The position numbers and the translations under genes were made by a program. Below are positions 1 through 9,295 of a DNA stretch of 64,000 nt, one piece after another. The DNA is from Tranzscheliella williamsii (Eukaryota > Basidiomycota > Ustilaginomycetes > Ustilaginales > Ustilaginaceae): NCBI GenBank assembly GCA_023212725.1, contig JALBYF010000019.1, positions 186,001 through 250,000 of the forward strand. The letters are read 5' to 3'. Each line of letters opens with the position of its first letter. Positions within the stretch are counted from its first letter, which is position 1. The notes beneath the pieces were generated by a model that saw only the letters and a list, made by a program, of their open reading frames with translations, had not been told where the DNA came from and made no database searches.

Positions 1-1625
1 GAGGCGGCGCAGAACCAGCTGGCGGCCTGGTAGCCGCGGAGGAGGGCGTGGGGTGAAAAGGGGGCGGGAGCGGCGGCGGTATGTTTGGTGACGGCGGTGG
101 CGATGGTGGAGGTGAGCGCGAGGCCGAGCGAGGTGGAGAGGCGGACGGTGGTGTTGAAGAGCGAGCCGGCGAGGGCGTGGTGCTGGCGGCCGACGGCCTT
201 GCAGGCGTACAGGTTGCCCGCGGGGAAGAAGAGGTCCGGGCCGACCTGCAGCAGGAGGACCCAGAGCATGGCGGCGGGGTAGGGCGCCGACGGGGCGGTG
301 GCGGTGGCGAGCACGACGCAGGCGCCCGCACCGAACGCCGCGCCGACGACGATGAGCCAGACAGCGCGGACGCGCGCGACCAGATACCCCGACGCGGCGT
401 TGAGCACCAGCCCTGCGCCGACCATGGGGAGGAAAAGCACCGAGGTGCGCGCGGGCGAAATATGCTGCACCTCCTGGAAGACCAGCGTGCTGAGGTACGA
501 CATTGCGTTGAACGAGAGCCAGGCGAGAAAGATGACGAGCAGCACGGCGCCGAAGCGGGGCGCGCGCCAGATGGCTGGCGGCAGCAGCGGCGCCGTGGCG
601 GGTGCGCGCAGGAGCGTTGCATTGCGCACGCGCGCATGCGGCCCGCCGAGCGCCTCTTGCCGCTGACGCCGCTCCAGATACCGCTCCCAGACCAGAAAGG
701 CCGCCAGGACAGCGACGGAGCCGGGCAGCAGAGCCAGCACGTACGGCGTGCGCCACCCGCGCGGCGCTGCCTCGGCATCCGCCAGCGCAAACGTCAGCAT
801 CACCAACCCGCCCGTCGACATGACCGCGCCAAACCAGTCAAACGTCCGCAACCGCAGCGACCGCCCACTCTCCCCCCCCACCGCCGCCGCCAGCGCCGTC
901 GAGCTCGACCCCGCCGTGCTCGCCGCCGTCAGATGCACCGCCGAGCCGTGGCGCGACCGCACAAGCTCCTCGCCATCCTGCGGCAGCGAGACATAGGCGC
1001 ACATCCCAAACCCCACCGCCGCGCCAGCGAGAATCCAGAAAATCACCCGCCAGTGCTCCGACAGCAGACCACCGAGCACCAGACCGACGATAAACCCAAT
1101 CGGCTGCGCTGCTCCGAGCATCGCAAAGCTGCGGTTCTTGATCTTGCCGTCCGGGATCGAGCTGCCCAAAATGCCGACGCCGGCCGGAGTGAGCATGGCC
1201 GTGCCCAGACCCAGCCCCGCACAGCACGCGATAAGGCCTTCGCCCGACGTCACACACGACGCCGTCACCAGCGAGAAGAGCGCAAACACCACGCTGCCGA
1301 GCAGGAACACATTCCTCCGCCCAAACGCGTCCGCCATCGCGCCGAAAAAGAGGAGCAGCGCGCCAGAGACGAGCGAGAACATGGACAGCGGCCACGACAA
1401 CAGCTCTTGCTGCAGCTGGATCGACCTCGCAATCGACGGCAGCGCCACGGTCAGCGCGCCGTTCAGGAAGGTCGTCAGGATCGTCGTCCCCGAGATGGCC
1501 ACCAGCGACAGCACGGTCCTCGTCAGCGGAGTCAGCCTGGGCGGCGATAGCAGCGCCAACATCCGCTTGGACGACCAGCTGCCGCGGTGCATGTTGGACA
1601 GGCCTAATCCGCGAGAGACATTCAT
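1..1625 (-). CDS. MFS drug:H+ antiporter (DHA2-type), 3' end outside window
   Basis: A frame open from an ATG at 1625-1623 to the window edge gives about 541 residues of a hydrophobic multi-span protein. After a short basic N-terminus, the first membrane segment contains GTTILTTFLNGALTVALPS. The loop FFGAMADAFGRRNVF is the MFS loop motif between helices 2 and 3. GLGLGTAMLTPAGVG and AAQPIGFIVGLVLGG resemble the DHA2 family motif C region. Members usually have 14 spans and 550-600 residues, so only a short C-terminus should be missing. The family exports drugs or small metabolites at the plasma membrane; the substrate cannot be read from sequence. It is transcribed divergently from MCM5. A siderophore or toxin exporter role is possible, but nothing here argues for it, and the siderophore NRPS is 46 kb away. 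Confidence 0.85.
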   Translation of the reverse strand, partial: MNVSRGLGLSNMHRGSWSSKRMLALLSPPRLTPLTRTVLSLVAISGTTILTTFLNGALTVALPSIARSIQLQQELLSWPLSMFSLVSGALLLFFGAMADAFGRRNVFLLGSVVFALFSLVTASCVTSGEGLIACCAGLGLGTAMLTPAGVGILGSSIPDGKIKNRSFAMLGAAQPIGFIVGLVLGGLLSEHWRVIFWILAGAAVGFGMCAYVSLPQDGEELVRSRHGSAVHLTAASTAGSSSTALAAAVGGESGRSLRLRTFDWFGAVMSTGGLVMLTFALADAEAAPRGWRTPYVLALLPGSVAVLAAFLVWERYLERRQRQEALGGPHARVRNATLLRAPATAPLLPPAIWRAPRFGAVLLVIFLAWLSFNAMSYLSTLVFQEVQHISPARTSVLFLPMVGAGLVLNAASGYLVARVRAVWLIVVGAAFGAGACVVLATATAPSAPYPAAMLWVLLLQVGPDLFFPAGNLYACKAVGRQHHALAGSLFNTTVRLSTSLGLALTSTIATAVTKHTAAAPAPFSPHALLRGYQAASWFCAA

Positions 1626-1883
1626 GGTCACGACACGTAGAGCCTTCTGCCAAGTTACGGTGTTTTGCGAGCGGGGAGGATGGAGAGCGAAGAAAGCATG
1701 ATGCCAAAGGCAGCTCGACGAACGAAGTTTCGCTCCGCCCAGGCTGTGGGAGAAGAGCGTCTCATCGGAGAGGTTGTACCGCCTGGCCGAAGCTGACAGC
1801 CGAAATAGCCGCGGGCAGCCGAAAATCCACATTGCCTGCAACCTAACAAAATCGCCCGGCGATTTTATTCGTGCGAGAAGAGT

Positions 1884-1932
1884 ACGCGTGGGAATCGGAT
1901 TCGGAATGGCGTAAAGTGGATACGCGACGCGT
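1884..1932. promoter_or_regulatory. Two MCB-type ACGCGT boxes in the MFS/MCM5 divergent promoter
   Basis: Exact ACGCGT palindromes lie at 1884-1889 and 1927-1932, about 310 and 265 bp upstream of the MCM5 ATG. In fungi this hexamer is the binding site of MBF (Mbp1/Swi6-type) factors that switch on replication genes at G1/S. The rest of 1626-2195 holds no gene that I can see. Function is inferred from the motif and from the adjacent gene. Confidence 0.5.
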
Positions 1933-2195
1933 GCGGGAAAGAGACGGTTCGACGTGTTAATTGCGTTTGGCAGCGTGCTTTGTGCGAGACCATTCAGCGC
2001 CAATCTCAATAGTAGGCCGCATCCTTTGCGCACCTCATCATCGACCGTCTGGCCCGCCTATCACCCAGTCCCTGCCGAACCAACACCCCAGCGCTCGCTG
2101 CGGATATCACCGTCCTAGCACCTCCAGTGTAGTAACATCGGGCCAACCAAGGCAGTGGAGATACGCGGTGACACGTTTGTGCTGTCTCGCTCGTC

Positions 2196-4391
2196 ATGTC
2201 TGGTTTCGATGCTGGCCGCGTCTTCTCGGCGCAGGCGCTGGCGGGGTCCGAAGCGTCTCGAGCGCCTGACGCACCGGCGCAGACCGAACAGACGCTCTTC
2301 AACTTTGTCCAGACGTTTCGCACGGGCAATGACTATATCTATCGCGATCGGTTGCGCGCCAATCTGCTGGCCAAGCAGTACGTTGTCGAGGTGCAGCTCG
2401 AGCATGTCCAGCTGTGGTCGAACGATCTGGCGCAGGCGCTGCGCGACAGCCCGTCCGAGATTCTGCCGCTGTTCGAGGCGGCCGTGAAGCGGGCCGCGCG
2501 CGCGATCCTCTACCCCGTCTCTGCGCCCGACCAGCAGCGGCCCGAGGCGCCCGACTGCCAGGTAACGCTGCGCAGCCATGCCAATCTGACGCCGATGCGC
2601 GAGCTGCATGCGGATAGCATCTCGCATCTTGTGCGCGTCCCCGGTATCGTAATCGGCACCACCACGCTCTCGTCCCGCGCCACCCATCTCCAGATCATGT
2701 GCCGCGACTGCCGCTCGACCAAGACCCTGCCCGTCGTCTCCGGCTTCGGCGGCTTCACACTGCCGCGGTACTGCGACTCGAAAAAGATGGATCCCGGCAC
2801 ACCGCCCTGCTCGACCGACCCGTACGTGATCCTGCACGACAAGTGCAAGTTTGTCGACAATCAGACCGTCAAGCTCCAGGAGGCGCCCGACATGGTCCCC
2901 GTTGGCGAGCTCCCGCGCCACATGCTCATGTCTGTCGACCGCGCCCTCTGCGGCCGCGTCGTCCCCGGCTCGCGCATCATTGCCACGGGCGTCTACTCCA
3001 CCTTTACCAGCGCCAAGGCAGGCAAGGGGACCAAGGCGGGTGCCGTGGCCCTCCGCACGCCCTACCTCCGCGTCATCGGGCTCGAGATCGATGCCGAGGG
3101 CGCCGGCGGCCGCGGCATGGCGCGCATGTTTTCCGCCGAGGAGGAGGAGGAGTTTTTGCGCCTCTCGCGCACCCGCGACCTCTACGAAAAATTCTCGGCA
3201 AGCATCGCGCCTAGCATCTTTGGCAACCAGGACATCAAAAAGTCGATCGCCTGCCTCCTCATGGGCGGATCCAAAAAAATCCTCCCCGACGGAATGCGGC
3301 TTCGCGGAGACATTAACGTGCTGATGCTCGGCGATCCGGGTACCGCCAAGTCGCAGCTGCTCAAGTTTGTCGAAAAGGTCTCGCCGATCGCCGTCTACAC
3401 GTCCGGCAAGGGGTCGAGTGCCGCCGGTTTGACCGCGTCGGTGCAGCGCGACCCGCAGTCGCGCGAGTTCTACCTCGAGGGCGGCGCGATGGTGCTTGCC
3501 GACGGCGGCGTGGTCTGCATCGACGAGTTCGACAAGATGCGCGACGAGGACCGCGTCGCCATCCACGAGTCGATGGAGCAGCAGACCATCTCGATCGCCA
3601 AGGCGGGGATCACCACCATCCTCAACACACGCACCTCGGTCCTGGCGGCGGCCAATCCCATCTTTGGGCGGTACGACGACATGAAGTCGCCGGGCGAGAA
3701 CATCGACTTCCAGACGACGATTCTGTCGCGGTTCGACATGATCTTTATCGTCCGCGACGAGCACAACGAGCAGCGCGACCGGACGATGGCGCGGCACGTG
3801 ATGAACATCCACATGAACCGGGCCAACGAGACAACGGCGCTGGGCGAGCTGGATGTCGAGCAGATGAAGCGGTATATCTCGTTCTGCAAGGCGCGGTGTG
3901 CGCCGCGGCTGTCGGCCGAGGCGGCCGAGAAGCTCTCGTCGCACTTTGTCGCGCTCCGCAAGCAGGTGGCGCAGGTGGAGCGCGACAATGACGAGCGCTC
4001 CTCGATCCCGATCACCGTGCGCCAGTTGGAGGCGATTGTCCGCATCGCCGAGGCGCTCGCCAAGATGGGCCTCCAGCCGACCGTCCGCGAACACCACGTC
4101 GACGAGGCCATCCGCCTCTTCCGCGCCTCCACCATGGACGCCCTCCAGGCCGGCAACGTAGAAGGCATGACCCGCGGCCAACTCGCAGACGAGTGCGCTC
4201 GCCTCGAACGCGACCTCCGCCGTCGCCTCCCCATCGGCTGGTCCACCAGCTACGCAAAACTCCGCCACGAATTCGTAGACTCCCAGGGATACACCCCGCA
4301 CGCCCTCGAACGCACCCTCTTCATCCTCGAAAAGCGCGACGTCCTCCGCTTCTCCAACCAGCGCAAGGCGCTCACCCGCACCGGCGTCTAG
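2196..4391 (+). CDS. MCM5: DNA replication licensing factor MCM5
   Basis: This intronless frame encodes 731 aa, the usual MCM5 length. MCM5 is one subunit of the nuclear MCM2-7 replicative helicase. The N-terminus (FNFVQTFRTGNDYIYRDRL) and the early IPS-like segment ILPLFEAAVKRAARAIL match MCM5 rather than the other MCMs. A Cys-containing zinc-binding region starts near residue 168 (CRDC). The AAA+ core has Walker A GDPGTAKSQ near residue 379, Walker B VCIDEFDKM near residue 440, and an arginine finger LSRFD near residue 510. A C-terminal winged-helix-like tail follows. The start is the first ATG giving the conserved N-terminus. Two MCB boxes lie upstream. It converges on SNF7 about 355 bp downstream. 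Confidence 0.97.
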   Translation: MSGFDAGRVFSAQALAGSEASRAPDAPAQTEQTLFNFVQTFRTGNDYIYRDRLRANLLAKQYVVEVQLEHVQLWSNDLAQALRDSPSEILPLFEAAVKRAARAILYPVSAPDQQRPEAPDCQVTLRSHANLTPMRELHADSISHLVRVPGIVIGTTTLSSRATHLQIMCRDCRSTKTLPVVSGFGGFTLPRYCDSKKMDPGTPPCSTDPYVILHDKCKFVDNQTVKLQEAPDMVPVGELPRHMLMSVDRALCGRVVPGSRIIATGVYSTFTSAKAGKGTKAGAVALRTPYLRVIGLEIDAEGAGGRGMARMFSAEEEEEFLRLSRTRDLYEKFSASIAPSIFGNQDIKKSIACLLMGGSKKILPDGMRLRGDINVLMLGDPGTAKSQLLKFVEKVSPIAVYTSGKGSSAAGLTASVQRDPQSREFYLEGGAMVLADGGVVCIDEFDKMRDEDRVAIHESMEQQTISIAKAGITTILNTRTSVLAAANPIFGRYDDMKSPGENIDFQTTILSRFDMIFIVRDEHNEQRDRTMARHVMNIHMNRANETTALGELDVEQMKRYISFCKARCAPRLSAEAAEKLSSHFVALRKQVAQVERDNDERSSIPITVRQLEAIVRIAEALAKMGLQPTVREHHVDEAIRLFRASTMDALQAGNVEGMTRGQLADECARLERDLRRRLPIGWSTSYAKLRHEFVDSQGYTPHALERTLFILEKRDVLRFSNQRKALTRTGV

Positions 4392-4655
4392 CTCGCCCGC
4401 CCCGGCGTCTAGTCTTTCCTCCCCGTCCGTGCGTCTCGCCCTTCCCTGCGTACTACCCCTTGTCTTGCTGCCCCATGTACTTGTATCCACCCGCCTGCTT
4501 CGTTACATCCACTGCCTGTCACATGCCGTCGCGCTGCAAGATCAGTTGCAGATAAGTTGCTGGGGACCCGTTCGTATACGTACAAGAGGGGCGAGACAGG
4601 CAGAGGGACGAGCAAGGGAATGGTCCGAAGCGGCTGGGCCTCACGATGCGCAAAG

Positions 4656-4744
4656 GAAGGTAAGAAGGAGGGAGAGCGGGAGAGAGGTAGAAAGGGAGAG
4701 AGGGAGAGAGGGAGAAGGGGAGAGAGGGAGAGGGGGGAAGAGGG
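4656..4744. repeat. Purine-rich (GGGAGA)n-like microsatellite
   Basis: About 90 bp of almost pure purine on the + strand, made of imperfect GGGAGA/GAGA units. It abuts the SNF7 stop codon in the convergent MCM5/SNF7 3' region (4392-4746), which otherwise shows no gene. On the SNF7 sense strand it is a pyrimidine tract just after the stop codon, so it is probably in the 3' UTR. Confidence 0.8.
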
Positions 4745-4746
4745 TG

Positions 4747-5668
4747 TTACATGGCGAGTTCGGCCTGCAGCGCGCGGAGCTCGGCATCGTCGTCGTCGTC
4801 GACAGCCTGCCTGTTCTCGGGAGCGTGGACGCGCGAGGGCCCTGCCGAGGAGACGACGGCCGGGGTATGCAGAGGCACGGCGTCGGCGCCAACCAGTCTC
4901 TCGTTGAGCTCGTCTTGCTCGAGCTCCTCGAGCTCGTTTGTCAGCTCGTCCTCGTCAATGTCGTGGCCCATACCGACAGGGTTGGAAATGGCGTCGGAAA
5001 TTTCGTTGGTGAGATCCATCTGTTCGCGGATCGAATCCATCGTCGAGTCGACCTTGTCGATGTTTCTGTAAGCAGGCGGACAGTCGCAGAGCGTGGAGAA
5101 AGCGGAGATCAGCAAAACGGAAACAAGGCAGGTAGCAGAGGGTGCAAGGGGCAGAACATACAAGCTGCCATGGATATTCTTGAGGGCGTCGGCGCCCTTC
5201 CTCATGGCGGTCATGGTCTCGAGGTTCATGTTGGCGCTCTCGATGGCATTGACTTGTGTCTCGAGGGTCATCCTCGTCCCTGCGATGCGGTCCAGTTCGT
5301 TCTCATATGCCTTTTTCTGGCGCAACGCCGCTTGCGCCACTGTACAGCAGCGAGCACATATTCAGCCATGCCGAGAACGAGGGTCAGTCGAAAACGACGG
5401 CATGGGAGAGCGGGGAGGGTCAGTTGGAGAAGACGGCGTGAGAAAAGGGACGAGGGACGAGGCTGCAAGGGCGGTAGGAGGAGGACTACCTACCTCGTTT
5501 ATTGGTGGTGACGTTGGCTTTCGCCTTTCTGAGCTCGTCATCGATCTTCTTGTTGAGATGCTCCTCTTTCTTCTCGAGCATGAGCAGCTGGCTTCTCAGG
5601 CCCACTATCGCCTCTCTGGCCGAGTTCTTTTTGTCCTTCTGACCCCAGATGAGGTTCATCCAGCTCAT
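4747..5668 (-). CDS. SNF7: ESCRT-III subunit SNF7/VPS32 (CHMP4)
   Basis: Three exons (5668-5494, 5339-5162, 5065-4747) joined at GTAGGT/ACAG and GTATGT/ACAG introns of 154 and 96 nt give 223 aa, close to yeast Snf7. Phases agree at both junctions. The N-terminal basic helix region includes LRSQLLMLEKKEEHLNKKID; the second exon carries LRQKKAYENELDRI and the conserved NLETMTAMRKGADALK. The C-terminus is acidic (DEDELTNELEELEQDEL) and ends in an MIM1-like helix, AELRALQAELAM, the expected Vps4 contact. Snf7 polymerises on endosomal membranes during multivesicular body formation, and in fungi it also serves Rim101 pH signalling. It is convergent with MCM5. Confidence 0.95.
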
Positions 5669-6485
5669 ACTGCCGATCGATGCGTCGACTTGCGCAGTCG
5701 GCTGGCGTGCACTTTGGATATGGGAGGTGAAAGATGGGAGATGGCTGCGGCAGTGCCGGTGTAGTGCAGCACCAGGGCGCTATGTAGTGGCAAGATGAGG
5801 ATGGAGCCGGTTGGTTGGGCAGACAATGATGAGTCTGGAGAGCGGACACGGGGTAGATTTGACTGTTGCGGCTAGGGGCTCGAGGAGGCGGTTCGCTGCC
5901 GTTCGGAACGCCTTACGATGGCCGGACGCGGATGCGAAGCAGAGATGTGATTGCAAGCCAAACGGAGCAAAGCAGTGTAGGAAGCAGGAGAGCTGAGCAA
6001 GGCGCCGTGGGTGAAAGGATGGTGATGGGCGACGACGACCAGCAAGATAAGTTAGATATCGGTGGATTAGGCACAGACGCATCGGGCTCAGCCAGCTAAT
6101 CGTTCACTGCGTCACTGCCATACCCCATTCACATTAGCTATCAATAACAGGTGAATGAACTTTCACAAGTGGAGCAGCTAGTAGTCCCAGTCACAGCCAG
6201 TAATGTAAATAGATTCCCTTTATTAAGTGACTGAGTGAGCCAAAGTCGAAGAGCGAGTCACATCCATGTGCGATTTAAACGCGCAACACTGGCACTCTAA
6301 CACCTCCTCGCAACATAGGCTCTACTCTAACAGACTCTCCGCTGTCCGCCCGGCTATCAGGGCGGCATTATTCCCATTCACGAGTCACATTGGCGATGCC
6401 ACTGCCCGGTCGAGTTGTCCAGCTCAGCCAGTCCCTTATCACTGATCTAGCGACACTGACTGCGGCTCGGGCATTAGCACTCGCC
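5669..6485. other. Divergent intergenic region SNF7 / L2HGDH, no gene seen
   Basis: About 820 bp between two divergent start codons, presumably holding both promoters and 5' UTRs. Short open frames here (for example near 5811-6099) lack recognisable motifs. An in-frame ATG at 6396 could extend L2HGDH but would disrupt a good mitochondrial presequence start. Confidence 0.6.
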
Positions 6486-8081
6486 ATGTTGAGTCGGACC
6501 ATATCGACTGCGTTCTTGGCGGCGGGGCGTCGAGGGGGGCTGGTGGCGAGGCGTGGGCTGGCCACAGCTGCGACGGCGGAAGAGGTGCGGCCGCTGGTGG
6601 CCGCGCTGCCGTCGAGCTCGCGATACCCGTACAAGCAGCCGGAGCTGGTTGTGGACCATCTCGTTATTGGGGGTGGCGTGGTGGGGCTTGCTGTTGCGGC
6701 GGCGCTGGCGGAGCGCTGGCCAGAGAAGACGACGTATGTGGTGGAGCGGAACAAGTCGTTTGGCGAGGAGACCAGCTCGCGCAACAGCGAGGTGATCCAC
6801 GCCGGGCTGTACTACCCGGCGGACTCGCTCAAGACGCGGCTCTGTCTGGACGGCCGCGAGCTGTTGTACGAGTACTGCCAGCGGCGGGGTGTGGCGTACA
6901 AGCAGACGGAGAAGCTGGTTGTCGGTTCGGCGTCGGCGCAGGGGTACCTGGAGCGGGTCAAGGCGCACTGCGATGCGCTGGGGCCGAATGCGCCGCCGAC
7001 GACGCTGCTGTCCGGCGCCGAGGCGCGCGAGCTGGAGCCGGAGCTGTCGCGCGAGATTGCGTGTGCGCTGCTCTCGCCGCGCACCGGCATCGTCAGCAGC
7101 CACGAGCTGATGGCGAGTCTCGAGCGCGAGCTGCTCGACGCCGACGGGGCCGAGGTGGTCTACGACACCAGCGTCGTCCGCGTCGACCCGCACCAGCCTG
7201 TCGGGGGCGTCTCCAGCAAACGCGGCGCCGACAACTCGCAGGACGGATGGGTGGTGCAGACCGTCACCTCGGCTGGCGACGCCGGCGGCGAGGCGGACGC
7301 GCTGTTGGCCAAGGTGGTGATCAATGCGTCCGGGCTCAACGGGCCGATGGTGCTCAACTCGCTCCTGGCGCGCATGCGCTCCCAGCAGTCGCCCATCGAG
7401 ATGTGGCACGCCAAGGGCAACTATGCCTCGTACAAGGGCCCCGGCGCCCGTGTCCGCCGCCTCATCTACCCGGTCCCCGACGCCCGCCGCGGCAGCCACG
7501 CACACACCTCGCTCGGCACCCACCTCACCCTCGACCTCGACGGCAATGTCCGCTTCGGCCCAGACACCCAGTGGATCTCCCCGCCCGCAGATATACCACC
7601 AGCCGACGCCGCCGACTTCTGGCGCCGCGCGCTCACCGTCGACCCAACACGCCTCGACACCATGTTCCACCAAATCACCGAGTATCTCCCCGACATACAC
7701 CGCGACGGACTTGCCCCCGACTACGCCGGCATCCGCCCCAAGCTCCTCGGCCCCGCCCGTGCCGGCTTTGTCGACTTCCAGCTGCTCTGGCACGACGCCG
7801 TCGACCTCGCTGCACAGCCGCTCTGGCAGCGCGCCCCCGGCCTTCCGCCCCCCTCCGCCGCCTGCGCCGCACCCCGCGCCGGCACGCTCCACCGCCCCGC
7901 CCGCGCCCCCATGCTCTCCCTGCTCGGCATCGAAAGCCCAGGCCTCACCGCCGCCCTCGCCACCGCCCGCCTCGTCCGCGACACCCTCGCCACCCACTAC
8001 TATGCTCAGCCCCGTCCCCCCTCCCCCAACAAGGGCGCTCACAATGAGGAACACGCCCACCGCATCGACGCCTGGGCCTAA
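6486..8081 (+). CDS. L-2-hydroxyglutarate dehydrogenase, mitochondrial (FAD)
   Basis: Intronless, 531 aa from the ATG at 6486. That ATG opens a basic, Ser/Ala-rich mitochondrial presequence (MLSRTISTAFLAAGRRGG). The FAD dinucleotide fold is DHLVIGGGVVGLAVAAAL near residue 60, followed by VVERNKSFGEETSSRNSEV and IHAGLYYPADSLK, which are characteristic of L2HGDH/LhgO. A near-C-terminal LLGIESPGLTAAL matches the family's conserved tail. The enzyme oxidises L-2-hydroxyglutarate to 2-oxoglutarate, a repair of malate dehydrogenase side activity. A Pro/Ala/Arg-rich insertion near residues 455-475 is longer than I would expect. It converges on the mitochondrial L12 gene 236 bp downstream. Confidence 0.92.
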   Translation: MLSRTISTAFLAAGRRGGLVARRGLATAATAEEVRPLVAALPSSSRYPYKQPELVVDHLVIGGGVVGLAVAAALAERWPEKTTYVVERNKSFGEETSSRNSEVIHAGLYYPADSLKTRLCLDGRELLYEYCQRRGVAYKQTEKLVVGSASAQGYLERVKAHCDALGPNAPPTTLLSGAEARELEPELSREIACALLSPRTGIVSSHELMASLERELLDADGAEVVYDTSVVRVDPHQPVGGVSSKRGADNSQDGWVVQTVTSAGDAGGEADALLAKVVINASGLNGPMVLNSLLARMRSQQSPIEMWHAKGNYASYKGPGARVRRLIYPVPDARRGSHAHTSLGTHLTLDLDGNVRFGPDTQWISPPADIPPADAADFWRRALTVDPTRLDTMFHQITEYLPDIHRDGLAPDYAGIRPKLLGPARAGFVDFQLLWHDAVDLAAQPLWQRAPGLPPPSAACAAPRAGTLHRPARAPMLSLLGIESPGLTAALATARLVRDTLATHYYAQPRPPSPNKGAHNEEHAHRIDAWA

Positions 8082-8317
8082 CCCCTCGCCCTCCCGTCTT
8101 CCTTTCCTTCCTAAACAGCGCCTTCCTCTCGCTCCCCCTCCTCCGTACAGCTCCTCCGTACTGCTCCTCCGTTTTCTCCTGTAGAGTCCTGCGCTGTTCG
8201 CTGTATGGCGTCCCCTTTGCTCCTGCCCGTGGCTATGCTGATGTCGGCACGGGCGGCGTGATGGAGGCAGTGGTTGTGGTGGAGGTGGGGCTAGAGCTAC
8301 AGAGGGCGGGGTTAAGG

Positions 8318-8900
8318 TTACTCGAGCTCGACAGTGCCGCCTGCGGCCTCGATGGCGGCCTTGAGCTTGTCGGCGTCTTCCTTGTTGAGGCCTTCCTTGA
8401 GGACGTGCGGGGCGGACTCTACGAACTTTTTCGCCTCGACGAGATTCCTGCGATGGGTGCCAGTGGGGGAGACTGTCAGCGGCGGATGCAGATGCGGCGG
8501 TGAGGGGAGTAGGGTTGGGTACGTACATGCTCGAGTTGGCGGCCTTGACTTCGCGGATGACCTTGGCTTTGGCGGAGGGGTCTTTGAGGCCGGTGAGTTT
8601 GAGGGTGAAGACGGATTTATCCTTGGGCTTGGGGGGAGCGGGGGTGTCGTCGGCAGGGGCGGGGGAGGGGGCGGCGGCGGCGGGGGCGGGTGCGAGCTCG
8701 GAGATGTCCAGACGGACGCGCAGCGCGCGCACCAGCTCGGCCGCCTCGAGCAGCGTCAGCTTCTCGACCGCATCCACGATGCGCGTGATCTGCTCAGCCT
8801 CGCGCCGCACCGCCGTCGTCGTCACCGCCCGCACCCCCCGCACCATGCGCATCCCCCCCACAACCCCCCGCATCCCCCGACCTCTCAGCATTCCAATCAT
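8318..8900 (-). CDS. MRPL12: Mitochondrial large-subunit ribosomal protein L7/L12
   Basis: Two exons, 8900-8527 and 8447-8318, split by a 79-nt intron (GTACGT...CGCAG), give 167 aa. The N-terminus is Arg-rich and mitochondrial in character. [21 protein letters not shown] is the L12 dimerisation helix region. An Ala/Pro hinge follows ([16 protein letters not shown]). The C-terminal globular domain runs [21 protein letters not shown] and, across the splice, [20 protein letters not shown], ending in GGTVELE. L12 forms the stalk that recruits translation factors to the ribosome. The splice phase is exact (AT|G), and the joined sequence matches the family without gap. Confidence 0.95.
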
Positions 8901-9295
8901 CGTATAGCGCGTTCCCGTCGCAAAGCCAGCTGATCCTCTTCAGCCCAGCGTCCAGTTTCGTGGCAAGGTGGCAGTAGCAGCGAGCTCGACGTGATGATGA
9001 CGGCAGCCAAGCCAGCTTCGAGCCAATTTTTTCCTTTCTTCCCGCTCAGCCAACCCACCGCCAGCCCGCGCCGCCGCCCTTTCTCGCACGAGAGTCAGCG
9101 CCCCCGCCTATCGCTCCGCCCTAACATGGACTCATCACACATCTCGCTTCTTGACACTCACGCTGTCAAGTCCCTCCGCAGGCGCTTGGCATCAGACGCG
9201 TAAGGCGGGGGTGGGTGGCAGGGGGTCAGAACTTGCATTTCGTTCTGGCCAAAGAGGCAGGGGGCACGGCGGGGTTTACCTGGCTGTGGCTACGT
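8901..9295. other. MRPL12 promoter and HEM1 3' flank, no gene seen
   Basis: About 395 bp between two genes on the minus strand. It should contain the L12 promoter and the HEM1 3' UTR. I see no conserved coding frame or RNA-like structure. Confidence 0.6.

Noticed and set aside
81..1550. Plus-strand open frame of 489 codons, Arg/Gln/His-rich
   Set aside because: Antisense to the MFS transporter; composition is what a GC-rich gene gives on the opposite strand, and no motif is present.
1..1625. MFS gene as a siderophore exporter linked to the NRPS
   Set aside because: It is DHA2-like, 46 kb from the NRPS, and separated by many housekeeping genes.
2115..4490. Minus-strand open frame of 791 codons
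   Set aside because: Antisense to MCM5 over its whole length and without recognisable domains.
6474..8900. Minus-strand frame of 808 codons starting as MRPL12
   Set aside because: Only the first ~125 codons are real (L12 exon 1). The rest is intron read-through and antisense to L2HGDH; the spliced L12 model fits better.
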